Shown here: positions 43,576 through 51,486 of the stretch, piece by piece
Layout: each line of letters opens with the position of its first letter
How positions within the stretch are numbered: the first letter of the stretch is position 1
NCBI RefSeq assembly: GCF_001905345.1
Contig: NZ_LFBV01000001.1
Span: 24,041 to 88,040, forward strand
Length of the DNA: 64,000 nt
Direction: 5' to 3'
Source of the DNA: Streptomyces uncialis
GTDB taxonomy: Bacteria > Actinomycetota > Actinomycetes > Streptomycetales > Streptomycetaceae
Program-made: the position numbers and the translations under genes
Notes under the pieces: generated by a model
Database searches by the model: none
What the model was told of the DNA's origin: nothing
What the model saw: the letters and a program-made list of their open reading frames with translations, nothing else

Positions 43576-43594
43576 CCAGCCCCACAGAAGAGCC

Positions 43595-44065
43595 CCCAGC
43601 CGGTCAGCGCCCCCAAAGGGGCGCGGGGCACCCGAGAAGGGAGCGGTACCGGGCAGCGCCCCCAAAGGGGCGCGGGGAACTGCGCAAAAACGAGAACCGA
43701 CCCGCACCCGAGAACCGAGCGGTACCAGGCAGCGCCCCGCCAGGGGGCGCGGGGAACTGCGCAAAAGACGAGGACAACCCGCACCCGAAAGGCGAGCGGT
43801 ACCGGGCAGCGCCCCGCCAGGGGGCGCGGGGAACTGCGCAAAAGACGAGGACAACCCGCACCCGAGGAGCAAGCCCCAGCAAGGCAGCGCCCCCGAAGGG
43901 GCGCGGGGAACTGCGCAAAAGCGAGAACGACCCGCACCCGGCGGACAACAGCAGGAGGCAGCACCGGGAGGCGCAAGCGAAGGCGCCCCGCGGGGAACTG
44001 CGCAGAAACGAGGACCGACCCGCACCCGGCGGACAACAGCAGGAGGCAGCACCCGGAGGCGCAAG
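43595..44065 (+). repeat. Repeat island 3: 77-bp unit
   Basis: Between the convergent PEP-mutase-like and GGT genes. The core CGCGGGGAACTGCGCAAAA starts at 43671, 43748, 43825 and 43902, three exact steps of 77 bases; a shorter copy precedes (near 43622) and a diverged one follows (near 43990). Each unit also has CCCGCACCCG and a GGCAGCGCCCC element. An 84-base stretch (about 43929-44012) recurs as GGCGGACAACAGCAGGAGGC copies. All cores point the same way. No gene is supported in these 498 bases. Confidence 0.85.
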
Positions 44066-44073
44066 CGAAGGCG

Positions 44074-45705
44074 TCAGGCCAGCCGCACGGCCACCGCCCC
44101 GTCACTCCGAGGATCGGTCCCCGCGTCGAACCCGCCGTCCTCCCGCCGCCGCACCACCTGCCCGTGTCCCACCTGCTCGTCCAACTCGGCCAGGACCTCC
44201 GCCCGGTACCCCGCCCCGACCAGCGCGGAAAGCGCCTCCGCGGGCACCGATCCCTCCACCGAGGCCACCCCGGCGGGCTCGTCCACCCCGAGCCCGCCGA
44301 TCACCCACCGGGGCCGGCCCAGCGCCCGCACCGGATCGTCCCCCGCCGTGAGCCGCAGCGCGAGATGCGTATGGATCTGCGGCTGCGCCTTGCCGCCCAT
44401 CGTGCCGTGGGCGCCGCTGATCACCCCGTCCCGCCGGGTCAGTACCGGCATCAGGGTGTGCGCCGGACGCCGCCCCCCGGCGAGCCGGTTGGGGGCGCCG
44501 GGCGCCAGGTCGAAGAACGACCCCCGGTTGTGCAGCACGATTCCGCTCCCCGGGTCGAGGATGCCGGACCCGAAGCTGTGGAAGAGGCTCTGGATCAGCG
44601 ACACCGCGTACCCCTCGGCGTCGGCCGCGACCACCGCGACGGTGTCCCCGCTGGGCCGCGCGGCCTGGGCCCGCCGGGCGGCACCGGGCACGGACGCGGT
44701 CCGCTCACCGCCCAGCGCCCGCTCGCCGCCGAGAACCCGTTCGGCGACCGTGTCGAGATGGGCCGCCCCGAGCAACTCTGCGACGGGGACGTCCACCTGG
44801 CGGGGGTCCGCGAGATGGCTGTCCCGGTCCTGGGTGACCGCGTCGAAGATCCGCGCCAACAACGACGCCTCCGAGCCGAGCAGTTCGGCGTCGCGCGGCA
44901 TACGTTCCACCAGGGCGAGGGCCTGGAGCAGGTGCAGGCCCTGCGAGTTGGGCGGGGCGGTGAGGTATTCCTCGCCCCGGAACACCGTGGCCAGCGGCTC
45001 CGTGACCTCGGTGGTGTGCCGGGCCAGATCGTCCCTGGTGAGCGGTGACCCCAGGGATCGCAGCAGTTCCACCAGACCCGCGCTCAACTCCCCGTCGTAC
45101 AGTGCCTTCGGGCCCCGCTCGGCGAGCAGAGCCAGGGAACGGGCGAGGGCCGGCTGACGGAGCACCGCACCGGTGGCGAGCGGGACGCCGTCCGGGAAGA
45201 ACACCTCGCGCATCCCCGGGTCCCCGAGCAGCAGCGGCGCCTCCTGGCGCAGTGCGGTGGCGACCCCGGGCGCGGTCGGCACACCGTCCCGGGCGTAGGT
45301 GACGGCCGCGTCGAACAGCCGCTCCCACGGGAGCCGTCCGGCGAGCTCGTGCAGGGTCGCCCAGCCCGCGACGACGCCCGGGACGGTCACGGTCCGCGCG
45401 CCGGTGACCGGCATCAGGGGGCCGCTGAAGGCCCCGGGGTCGGCTCCGGCCGCGGCGGCTCCGCTGCCGTTGACGGTGAGGGTCCGTCCGTCGGGCAGCG
45501 CGACCAGGGCGATCAGGTCGCCGCCGACCGCGCACTGGTGCGGATAGACGACCGTGAGCGCGATGGCAGCGGCGAGCGCGGCGTCGACGGCGTTGCCGCC
45601 CGCCGCCCGGACGGCGTCCCCGGCCCCGGTGGCCAGGGCGTGCGGGGCGGCCAAGGCGAAGGGCGCGGCGGCGGAGGCGGGCTGGGCGGGCGGTACGGCG
45701 TTCAT
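44074..45705 (-). CDS. Gamma-glutamyltransferase family protein
   Basis: A 543-residue Ntn-hydrolase precursor. The autocleavage/nucleophile Thr is in SGDTVAVVAADAEG; other markers are GGNAVDAALAAAIALTVVYPH, GGDLIAL, APPNSQGLHLLQALAL, FFDLAPGAPNRLAGGRRPAHTLMP and GTMGGKAQPQ. The family transfers or hydrolyses gamma-glutamyl groups; no signal peptide is seen, so it is probably cytoplasmic, like other Streptomyces GGT-like or acylase proteins. It is the last gene of a RidA-GntR-GGT run (gaps 123 and 85 bases). Confidence 0.92.
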   Translation of the reverse strand: MNAVPPAQPASAAAPFALAAPHALATGAGDAVRAAGGNAVDAALAAAIALTVVYPHQCAVGGDLIALVALPDGRTLTVNGSGAAAAGADPGAFSGPLMPVTGARTVTVPGVVAGWATLHELAGRLPWERLFDAAVTYARDGVPTAPGVATALRQEAPLLLGDPGMREVFFPDGVPLATGAVLRQPALARSLALLAERGPKALYDGELSAGLVELLRSLGSPLTRDDLARHTTEVTEPLATVFRGEEYLTAPPNSQGLHLLQALALVERMPRDAELLGSEASLLARIFDAVTQDRDSHLADPRQVDVPVAELLGAAHLDTVAERVLGGERALGGERTASVPGAARRAQAARPSGDTVAVVAADAEGYAVSLIQSLFHSFGSGILDPGSGIVLHNRGSFFDLAPGAPNRLAGGRRPAHTLMPVLTRRDGVISGAHGTMGGKAQPQIHTHLALRLTAGDDPVRALGRPRWVIGGLGVDEPAGVASVEGSVPAEALSALVGAGYRAEVLAELDEQVGHGQVVRRREDGGFDAGTDPRSDGAVAVRLA

Positions 45706-45790
45706 GACGGCGGCCTTCCTTGCTGCGGCGGCACCGGCACGGGACGGCGTTCGCGCGGGGGAGAAGAGGGTGGGCTGAGGTGCGGCGAGG

Positions 45791-46537
45791 TCAGGGTCGC
45801 GGTTCCGCGGTGTCGTGGGTGCCCCGCCCCAGACTGTCGATGATCATGCCCTGGACCTCGCTGAGGTGGTCGGCCATCGCCTCGGCCGCCGCCTCGCTGT
45901 CGTGGCTGATCAGCGCGGCGAGGATACGGCGGTGCCCGCGCAGTGAGGCGACCAGGCGTTCCGTGGACTGGTACTGCGGGTCACGGGAGGGTCCGACCCA
46001 CTCGTTGGTGGCTTCGAGGAGCCGGGTCAGCATCGGGTTGTGGGTGGCCCGGGCGACGGCGACGTGAAAGGCGCCGTCGAGTTCGATGAGGGCGGCCAGA
46101 TTGTCGCGTCCGCGCTCCAGCTCGGCCTGCGACAGCAGTCCGGCGAGGTGCTGGAGATCGCTCTCGGTGGCACGCAGCGCGGCCCGCGCGGCGACGGGCG
46201 GTTCGACGGCGGAGCGCAGATCCATGACCTCGTGCACCAGCCGTGCCGCCTCGTCCATGTCCCCGAGCTGACGGGCGTGCAGATCGGGCCGGGTGGTGCC
46301 GGTGACGATCGTGCCCCGGCCCGGCTTGCGGTCGACGAGTCCGCGCAGCTCCAGTTCGCGCAGTGCCTCGCGGACGGAGGCCCGGGAGATCCGCAGCTGC
46401 TCGGCGAGTTCGCGCTCGGCGGGGATACGGGTGCCGGCGGGCAGCCGACCCTCCTCGATGAGCCCTTGGAGGCGTCCGGCGAGCCGGTCGGGTCCGAGGG
46501 CTGCCTCGGGGGCGATCAGGGTCCAGTCGACGGTCAC
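45791..46537 (-). CDS. FadR/GntR-family transcriptional regulator
   Basis: A 248-residue regulator. A winged HTH at about 18-80 (IPAERELAEQLRISRASVREALRELELRGLV) and a FadR-type C-terminal (FCD) domain with metal-site residues in LDGAFHVAVARATHNPM and LRGHRRILAAL. GTG at 46537 follows GAAAGG. A perfect FadR-type operator TGGTCCGACCA lies upstream of the RidA gene, the first gene of the run, so regulation of that transcript by this protein is likely. The effector is probably a small carboxylic acid, but this is only the family rule. Confidence 0.93.
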   Translation of the reverse strand: MTVDWTLIAPEAALGPDRLAGRLQGLIEEGRLPAGTRIPAERELAEQLRISRASVREALRELELRGLVDRKPGRGTIVTGTTRPDLHARQLGDMDEAARLVHEVMDLRSAVEPPVAARAALRATESDLQHLAGLLSQAELERGRDNLAALIELDGAFHVAVARATHNPMLTRLLEATNEWVGPSRDPQYQSTERLVASLRGHRRILAALISHDSEAAAEAMADHLSEVQGMIIDSLGRGTHDTAEPRP

Positions 46538-46660
46538 CGATGGGCCTTTCGGGCGGGGCGGCGGTCCGGGTGGGCCCGGCCGCCGGGCGGTGGACGGGTG
46601 CCGTGCGGCACGGCCGCGCGCGCCGGCCGGGCGGTGCGCGCGACCGCCGTCCCGGGTGGG

Positions 46661-47155
46661 TCAGCCGTCGATCTCGACGGTGAGCCAGTTCTCGAAGCAG
46701 CTCCGGCGGGCGAGGCTCATCACCCCGATGGTGGCGCGTCCGCCGAGCCCCGCTTCGGGGCCGAACACGTCCCGGAAGAGGTCCGTCGCGCCCGAGGACA
46801 CCTTGTGCACGTCCTCGAACTCCGGGGTGCTGACGACGAAGCACAGCGAGCGTACTAGGGAGTGCACCCGGTTGAGCGAGCCGAGGGCGAGCCGGATGCC
46901 GCCGAGGCAGTTCAGGGCGGTCAGCCGGGCGGCCTCGTAACCCTGCTCGACGGTCACATCGGCGCCGAGGCGGCCCGGGTTGCGGACGTTGCCGTCCGCG
47001 TCGTCGGCGGTGTGGCCGCCCAGGAAGAGCAGGTTTCCGGTGATGTGGTGGGGCTTCATCGACCCGTAGTCCGTGCCGTAGTACGGCCGGGCGGCGAAGT
47101 CGGGGATGACGAGACCCAGTTCACGGACGCGGGTCTCGGGATCGGTGTGCGCCAT
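46661..47155 (-). CDS. RidA/YjgF-family protein
   Basis: A 164-residue member of the RidA (YER057c/UK114) family, which deaminates reactive enamine/imine intermediates or performs related hydrolyses. Markers: GNLLFLGGHTADDADGNVRNPGRLGADVTVEQGYEAAR and the SLARRSCFENWLTVEIDG end. The usual catalytic Arg of RidA seems replaced in the SLARRSCFEN loop region, so this may belong to a non-archetypal subgroup. ATG at 47155 has a GAAGG site; the longer ATG at 47221 overlaps the operator. First gene of the operon with GntR and GGT. Confidence 0.88.
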   Translation of the reverse strand: MAHTDPETRVRELGLVIPDFAARPYYGTDYGSMKPHHITGNLLFLGGHTADDADGNVRNPGRLGADVTVEQGYEAARLTALNCLGGIRLALGSLNRVHSLVRSLCFVVSTPEFEDVHKVSSGATDLFRDVFGPEAGLGGRATIGVMSLARRSCFENWLTVEIDG

Positions 47156-47209
47156 GGAGTGCGTGCCTTCGGGTGCGGGTGGCCCTGCCGGTGGGCCGAG
47201 ATAGTCAGA

Positions 47210-47220
47210 TGGTCCGACCA
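47210..47220. promoter_or_regulatory. FadR/GntR-type operator TGGTCCGACCA
   Basis: An 11-base perfect palindrome (TGGTC-C-GACCA) that fits the TNGTNNNACNA pattern of FadR-subfamily operators. It lies 55 bases upstream of the RidA start, on the promoter side of the RidA-GntR-GGT operon. The GntR protein encoded in the operon is the natural ligand. Confidence 0.8.
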
Positions 47221-47313
47221 AGTGGGCTTATTGTTTGGGCACCTTTTCCCGTATGTCAACCCCTTCGGCCGCCAGCGCGCCGGGGGTACGGGCCCCGAAA
47301 CCCGAGGAACGGC

Positions 47314-48300
47314 ATGATGCGAAACCAGCCGAGCGGTCCCCCCGACGACCTCCCCGGCCCCCAGGACCACGCCGACACCGCCGGTCCCAGGAACCCCGAA
47401 AACCCCACGGGCCCCACGGGATCTGCCGGGGTCGACAGCCGCGACGATTCCTCGGGGTCCGGCCCCGAGGGCTCCGGACCGGACGCAGCGCCGGACGCAG
47501 CGCCGGACGCGGGACCGGCCGCAGCGCCGGACGCGGGACCGGCCGCAGCGCCGGACGCAGGGCCGGACGCAGCGCAGGGAACGGCGCCGGACACCGTCCC
47601 GGACACCGCGTCCGTACTGCCCGCCACCGCCGGACGGCAGCGGCTCGCCGACGCGCTCGCGCTGCTGCTCACCGTGGCGGCGGGGGCCACCGACGCCCTG
47701 GCCTACCTCGGTCTCGGCGGAGTCTTCACCGCGAACATGACCGGCAATCTCGTCCTGCTCGGGATCGCGGGTTCGCACGGCGCCGATCTGCATGTGGCCC
47801 GCGCGGCGGCGGCCACCCTCGCCTTCGCCGCCGGGCTGGTGCTGGCGTTCCGGGTGACCCGCGACCTTCCGGCGGGCGCCCTGTGGCCCCGGCGGATCAC
47901 CCTGACCCTGACGGTCGGTCTGCTCTGCCAGGTGGCGTTCCTCGCGGGCTGGGCCGCCGTGGACGCCGAGCCGTCCGAGGAGTGGGACGTGGCGCTCGTC
48001 GCCCTGTCGGCGCTCGCCATGGGGGTGCAGACCGCGTGCGCGCGGCGGGTCGCGCTCGCCGGGATCACCACCACCTTCGTCACGGGCACCCTCACATCGA
48101 TCGCCGAGTCCGCCGCGCACGGGTCCGCCCGGCACGTCCCGCGCCGGCTGGCGGTGCTGCTCGCCCTGGTGGTCGGCGCACTCGCCGGAGCGCTCCTGCT
48201 GCGGTACGCGCCGATCACCGCCGCCGTGCTGCCCGCCGCCCTGGTCGCGCTGACCCTCGTACTGGGCACACGGCTGCATCAGGTGCGACGAAATCCGTAG
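47314..48300 (+). CDS. DUF1275 (YoaK-like) membrane protein with repetitive N-terminal extension
   Basis: A 328-residue protein. Residues 1-108 are a disordered extension rich in Pro, Asp, Gly and Ala with PDAAPDAGP-type repeats coded by 12-base units; residues 110-325 are six hydrophobic segments of the DUF1275 family (GVFTANMTGNLVLLGIA, ALAMGVQTACARR, TFVTGTLTSIA). The family has no known function. The start at 47314 follows GAGGAAC; ATG at 47317 is equally possible. It is divergent from the RidA operon, with the FadR-type operator in the intervening region. Confidence 0.85.
   Translation: MMRNQPSGPPDDLPGPQDHADTAGPRNPENPTGPTGSAGVDSRDDSSGSGPEGSGPDAAPDAAPDAGPAAAPDAGPAAAPDAGPDAAQGTAPDTVPDTASVLPATAGRQRLADALALLLTVAAGATDALAYLGLGGVFTANMTGNLVLLGIAGSHGADLHVARAAAATLAFAAGLVLAFRVTRDLPAGALWPRRITLTLTVGLLCQVAFLAGWAAVDAEPSEEWDVALVALSALAMGVQTACARRVALAGITTTFVTGTLTSIAESAAHGSARHVPRRLAVLLALVVGALAGALLLRYAPITAAVLPAALVALTLVLGTRLHQVRRNP
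47479..47575 (+). repeat. Intragenic 12-base repeats (CCGGACGCAGCG) in the YoaK-like gene
   Basis: About eight diverged copies of a 12-base unit code the PDAA/PDAG run of the N-terminal extension. Because the unit is a multiple of three, copy-number change would not break the frame. Confidence 0.75.
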
Positions 48301-48585
48301 TAACTTGACCGATTGACCCATGTTTTTCGTTGCGTGAGCTCACTTCTTCGGTCGAACCGTTGACAAGGCGGGGTGGCGGCGCACACCTTGACCGGACGAG
48401 GTCATCCCGCCGGAAGCCTCGGGGCCGACCAAGCAGCCCCCGCGTCGTCACCCGTCCGCAGCCCGCACCACCGGGCCCGCCCCGCGCTTCCCGTTCCGCG
48501 CGGTGTCCGCCCCGGTGCGGGGACGCGTCGTACGGCGCCCCCCCGCCCCGCTCTCCCCCCAGGCGGCCGTTCCCTAGGACTTCCC

Positions 48586-50232
48586 GTGACCGCTCCACGC
48601 CCGGATGTCTCCGCCCCCGTACCACTGGACGTCTCCTTCACCGATGACCCCCGCGTCGTCAAGGAGGCCGCCAACGAGGACTACTCCACGCATATCGTCC
48701 CGCTGACCTGGCGCAGCGGCCGGCTCTCGCTGACCATGGCCTGGTACGCGCTCGTCAGTGGCATGTTCTACCTGGTCACCGCCGCGACCCTGGCCGTGAC
48801 CGTGGGGACCGTCGACACCCTGATCGGCATCCTGCTCGCGGTCGCCGTGTTCGGCACGGTCAACTACGTCTTCTCGCGATACGCGGCCCGCACCGGGCTG
48901 ACCGTGGCCCTGCTCTCGCAGCGCGTCTTCGGGTACATCGGTTCGGTGCTCGCGCCGCTCGTGCTCGCCGCGACCGCGATCTACTACGCCGTCTTCGAGG
49001 GCTCGGTGATCGCGCACGCCCTGCACGCGTACACCGGGGCGCTGAGCATCGAGTTCTGGTACGCGGTCTCGATCCTCACCAATGTGCCCATGGCCGTCGG
49101 CGGGGTACGCCGCTGGCTCGACAAGTTCAACGGGGCGCTGCTGCCGCTGTACTGGACCGGCCTCATCATCGCCGTGATCCTCGCCGCGCGGGAGTACAAG
49201 CCGTCCGGCTGGTTCACCCACACCCCGGACCTCGTCCCGGACCTCGGTGCCCCGGGCTGGCTGTACGCCTTCTTCGTCTACATGGGCGTCTTCGTCTTCA
49301 TGATGTACACCGTCGACTTCGGCCGGTTCGGCAAGCCGAAGGACGCGGGCTTCCACAGTGTCGTCACCTTCGGCCCGGTGTTCTACTTCTTCGTGTACTT
49401 CGTCAACGGCCTGATCGGGATCTTCCTGGTCCTCGCGGCGGGCGCCGCCGGGATGCCGACCGAGACGGCCATCGGTGACACCATCGTCGCGCTGATGGGT
49501 GTGTGGGGACTCGGGGTCGTCTGGCTGACCCAGTCCCGTATCAACACCGCCAACTACTACGTGGCGTCCACCAATGTGGAGGCTGTGGTCGCCCGGCTCT
49601 TCCACATCCGGGTGCCACGGGTGGCGGCTCTCGCGGTGGCGAGCGTCGTGACGTACCTGATCATGCTCACCGACGTACTGAGCTATGTGCTCACCGCGCT
49701 GGCCTGGCAGGGCGCGTTCGTCGTCGCCTGGGTCGGCATCATGCTGACGCATCTGGCGCTGCACCGTGACGGCGACCGGGACGGGCTGCCGGAGTTCCGG
49801 CCGGGGCGGGTCGCCACGTTCGCGCCGGGCGCGGTGGTGTGGATGATCTCGTCCCTGACGGGCATCCTCGTCCTGGAGTTCACGGGGACCTTCGGCACGA
49901 CCTGGTCGTCTCCGGTGACCCTGGTCCTGAGCGTCGGCCTCTACTGGCTCGCCACCCGCACCACCCGCTCCCCGGTGCTCCGCCGGGCCCACGACCCGCG
50001 CGACGAGGTCGACGACATCTGGCAGGCCCGGGTCCGCTGCCACCGCTGCGACCACTCGTACATCGCGGCGGAGATGGACCGTGATCCGTCCGCGGAGGGC
50101 GCTCCGGCGATCTGCGCGGACTGCGCGGGCCGCAGCAGAACCTTCCGCAGAGCCGCACTGGCGGAGGCGGCCACCCTCTCCGGCGGCCCGGTCTCCGGCC
50201 CCCGACTCCGCGAGCCGACCCCCCAACGCTGA
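48586..50232 (+). CDS. NCS1-family nucleobase/cation symporter with zinc-ribbon-like C-tail
   Basis: A 548-residue transporter with about twelve membrane helices between residues 45 and 470. The N-terminal NEDYSTHIVPLTWR and GMFYLVTAATLAVTVGTVDT regions and the FEGSVIAHALHAYTG stretch fit the NCS1 family (cytosine, purine and hydantoin permeases). After the last helix a cytoplasmic tail has C485-x2-C488 and C510-x2-C513, a spacing that suggests a small zinc-binding ribbon, uncommon in this family. GTG at 48586 has an AGGAC site. Substrate not assigned. The 285 bases upstream hold two TTGAC-type hexamers but no paired -10. Confidence 0.87.
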   Translation: MTAPRPDVSAPVPLDVSFTDDPRVVKEAANEDYSTHIVPLTWRSGRLSLTMAWYALVSGMFYLVTAATLAVTVGTVDTLIGILLAVAVFGTVNYVFSRYAARTGLTVALLSQRVFGYIGSVLAPLVLAATAIYYAVFEGSVIAHALHAYTGALSIEFWYAVSILTNVPMAVGGVRRWLDKFNGALLPLYWTGLIIAVILAAREYKPSGWFTHTPDLVPDLGAPGWLYAFFVYMGVFVFMMYTVDFGRFGKPKDAGFHSVVTFGPVFYFFVYFVNGLIGIFLVLAAGAAGMPTETAIGDTIVALMGVWGLGVVWLTQSRINTANYYVASTNVEAVVARLFHIRVPRVAALAVASVVTYLIMLTDVLSYVLTALAWQGAFVVAWVGIMLTHLALHRDGDRDGLPEFRPGRVATFAPGAVVWMISSLTGILVLEFTGTFGTTWSSPVTLVLSVGLYWLATRTTRSPVLRRAHDPRDEVDDIWQARVRCHRCDHSYIAAEMDRDPSAEGAPAICADCAGRSRTFRRAALAEAATLSGGPVSGPRLREPTPQR

Positions 50233-50269
50233 CCGAACGAGACCCGGGCCGCGCTCAACCAGAGCCCGG

Positions 50270-50765
50270 CCCGTTCTCGTCACCAGCGACCCGCACGGGA
50301 ACAACTACGCCCAGAACCGAGTACCCAGGGGCGCGAGGAACCGCGCACCCCCGAGCGACCTGAGCAGGAACAAGTACGCCCAGCACAGGGAACCTCAGGG
50401 GCGCGAGCAACCGCGCACCCACGAGCGACCCGCACGGGAACAAGTACGCCCAGAACCGAGTACCCAGGGGCGCGGGGAACTGCGCACCCCCGAGCGACCT
50501 CAGCAGGAACAAGTAGGCCCAGCACAGGGAACCTCAGGGGCGCGAGGAACCGCGCAAAACCACCGAACGACCCGCACGGGAACAAGTACGCCCAGAACCG
50601 AGTACCCAGGGGCGCGAGGAACTGCGCACCCCCGAGCGACCGCACAGGAACAAGTACGCCCAGCACAGGGAACCTCAGGGGCGCGAGGAACCGCGCAAAA
50701 CCACCGAACGACCCGCACGGGAACAATCGCGCCCAGCACAGGGGACCCTGGGGGCGCCCGACAAG
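50270..50765 (+). repeat. Repeat island 4: alternating A/B units of ~70 bp
   Basis: Between the convergent NCS1 and SsgA-like genes. GGGGCGCG cores start at 50328, 50398, 50467, 50537, 50609 and 50678 (steps 70, 69, 70, 72, 69), with a degenerate one near 50750. Units alternate strictly: those preceded by CAGAACCGAGTACCCA (50328, 50467, 50609) and those preceded by CAGCACAGGGAACCTCA (50398, 50537, 50678). So the true repeat is a dimer of about 140 bases present three times. No gene is supported in the 591-base gap. Confidence 0.87.
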
Positions 50766-50823
50766 GCCCACACAGGAACAGTGGGCCAAGGAGGAGCACC
50801 CCCAGCCCCGCCCGCCCCCGGGC

Positions 50824-51237
50824 TCATGCGTCGCGCATCAGATCCGCGAGGTCCTGGTCCAGATCGAGGTACAGCGACTCGCGCCCCGTGGGCACCGCCG
50901 CGTCGGTCCGCTCCAGGAACCGGCGCAGCTCACCACTGCGGACATGCACGATCGCGGTGCCCTCGGGCGCGTGGAACTCCATCACCGTACGGTCGAACCC
51001 GTACGGCCGGACCCGTACATCGCCCTGGCCGACGGCCTCCTCCATCCCGGCGGCGAGCAGCTCCCGCGCGAACGTCCAGCACACATCGACGCCTTCCAGC
51101 GTCGAGGGCGCGGGGAAGGTCATACGGACCGCGAAGGGGTCGTCCTGCTCGTACCGCAGAACGGCCGGGATGGTGGCCATGCGCGGCGCGGCGGCGACCA
51201 AGCGCGCCTCCACGGCTTGCTCGATGACGATGGACAA
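50824..51237 (-). CDS. SsgA-family sporulation/cell division regulator
   Basis: A 137-residue SsgA-like protein (SALP), a family restricted to morphologically complex actinomycetes and controlling septum and spore-wall formation. Markers: VLRYEQDDPFAVRMTF, WTFARELLAAGM, GDVRVRPYG and RRFLERTDAAVP near the end. The start is taken as TTG at 51237 because GGGAG lies seven bases upstream and the length then matches the family; the frame remains open to 51366 but without family similarity. Which SALP subgroup it belongs to cannot be decided by eye. Confidence 0.85.
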   Translation of the reverse strand: MSIVIEQAVEARLVAAAPRMATIPAVLRYEQDDPFAVRMTFPAPSTLEGVDVCWTFARELLAAGMEEAVGQGDVRVRPYGFDRTVMEFHAPEGTAIVHVRSGELRRFLERTDAAVPTGRESLYLDLDQDLADLMRDA

Positions 51238-51449
51238 CGCCTGCTCCCTCGTGACGGCGACGGCTGTCGGCCCAGTGGCACGGTCGGCCCCACTGAATCC
51301 CCGGACATCAGAAGAGACGCCGGAGCGCCCCGATCCGTGACCCGAACGGTGAGTGACCTCTGTCACGGCTGCCCGCTCGTGGGACTCCGGACACCTGCGG
51401 ACCCCTTCTCCCGCCGCCCGGGGGGAGGTTCGGCCCGGCGCGGGCCCTC

Positions 51450-51478
51450 TGGACGGCCTCCGCCCCAGGCACTAGCTT
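51450..51478 (+). promoter_or_regulatory. Candidate promoter TGGACG-N17-TAGCTT, near-leaderless start
   Basis: TGGACG (51450-51455) and TAGCTT (51473-51478) are 17 bases apart; the expected start point is about two bases before the ATG at 51487, and no ribosome site is present. The -35 is imperfect. Confidence 0.4.
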
Positions 51479-51486
51479 CGCCCGCC

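Noticed and set aside
43480..44105. Minus-strand frames in repeat island 3
   Set aside because: Composed of repeat translations; no start site or codon bias.
50270..50765. Phased repeats considered as a CRISPR array
   Set aside because: The units are diverged, the whole ~70-base unit is repeated with no unique spacers, and no cas gene or leader is present.
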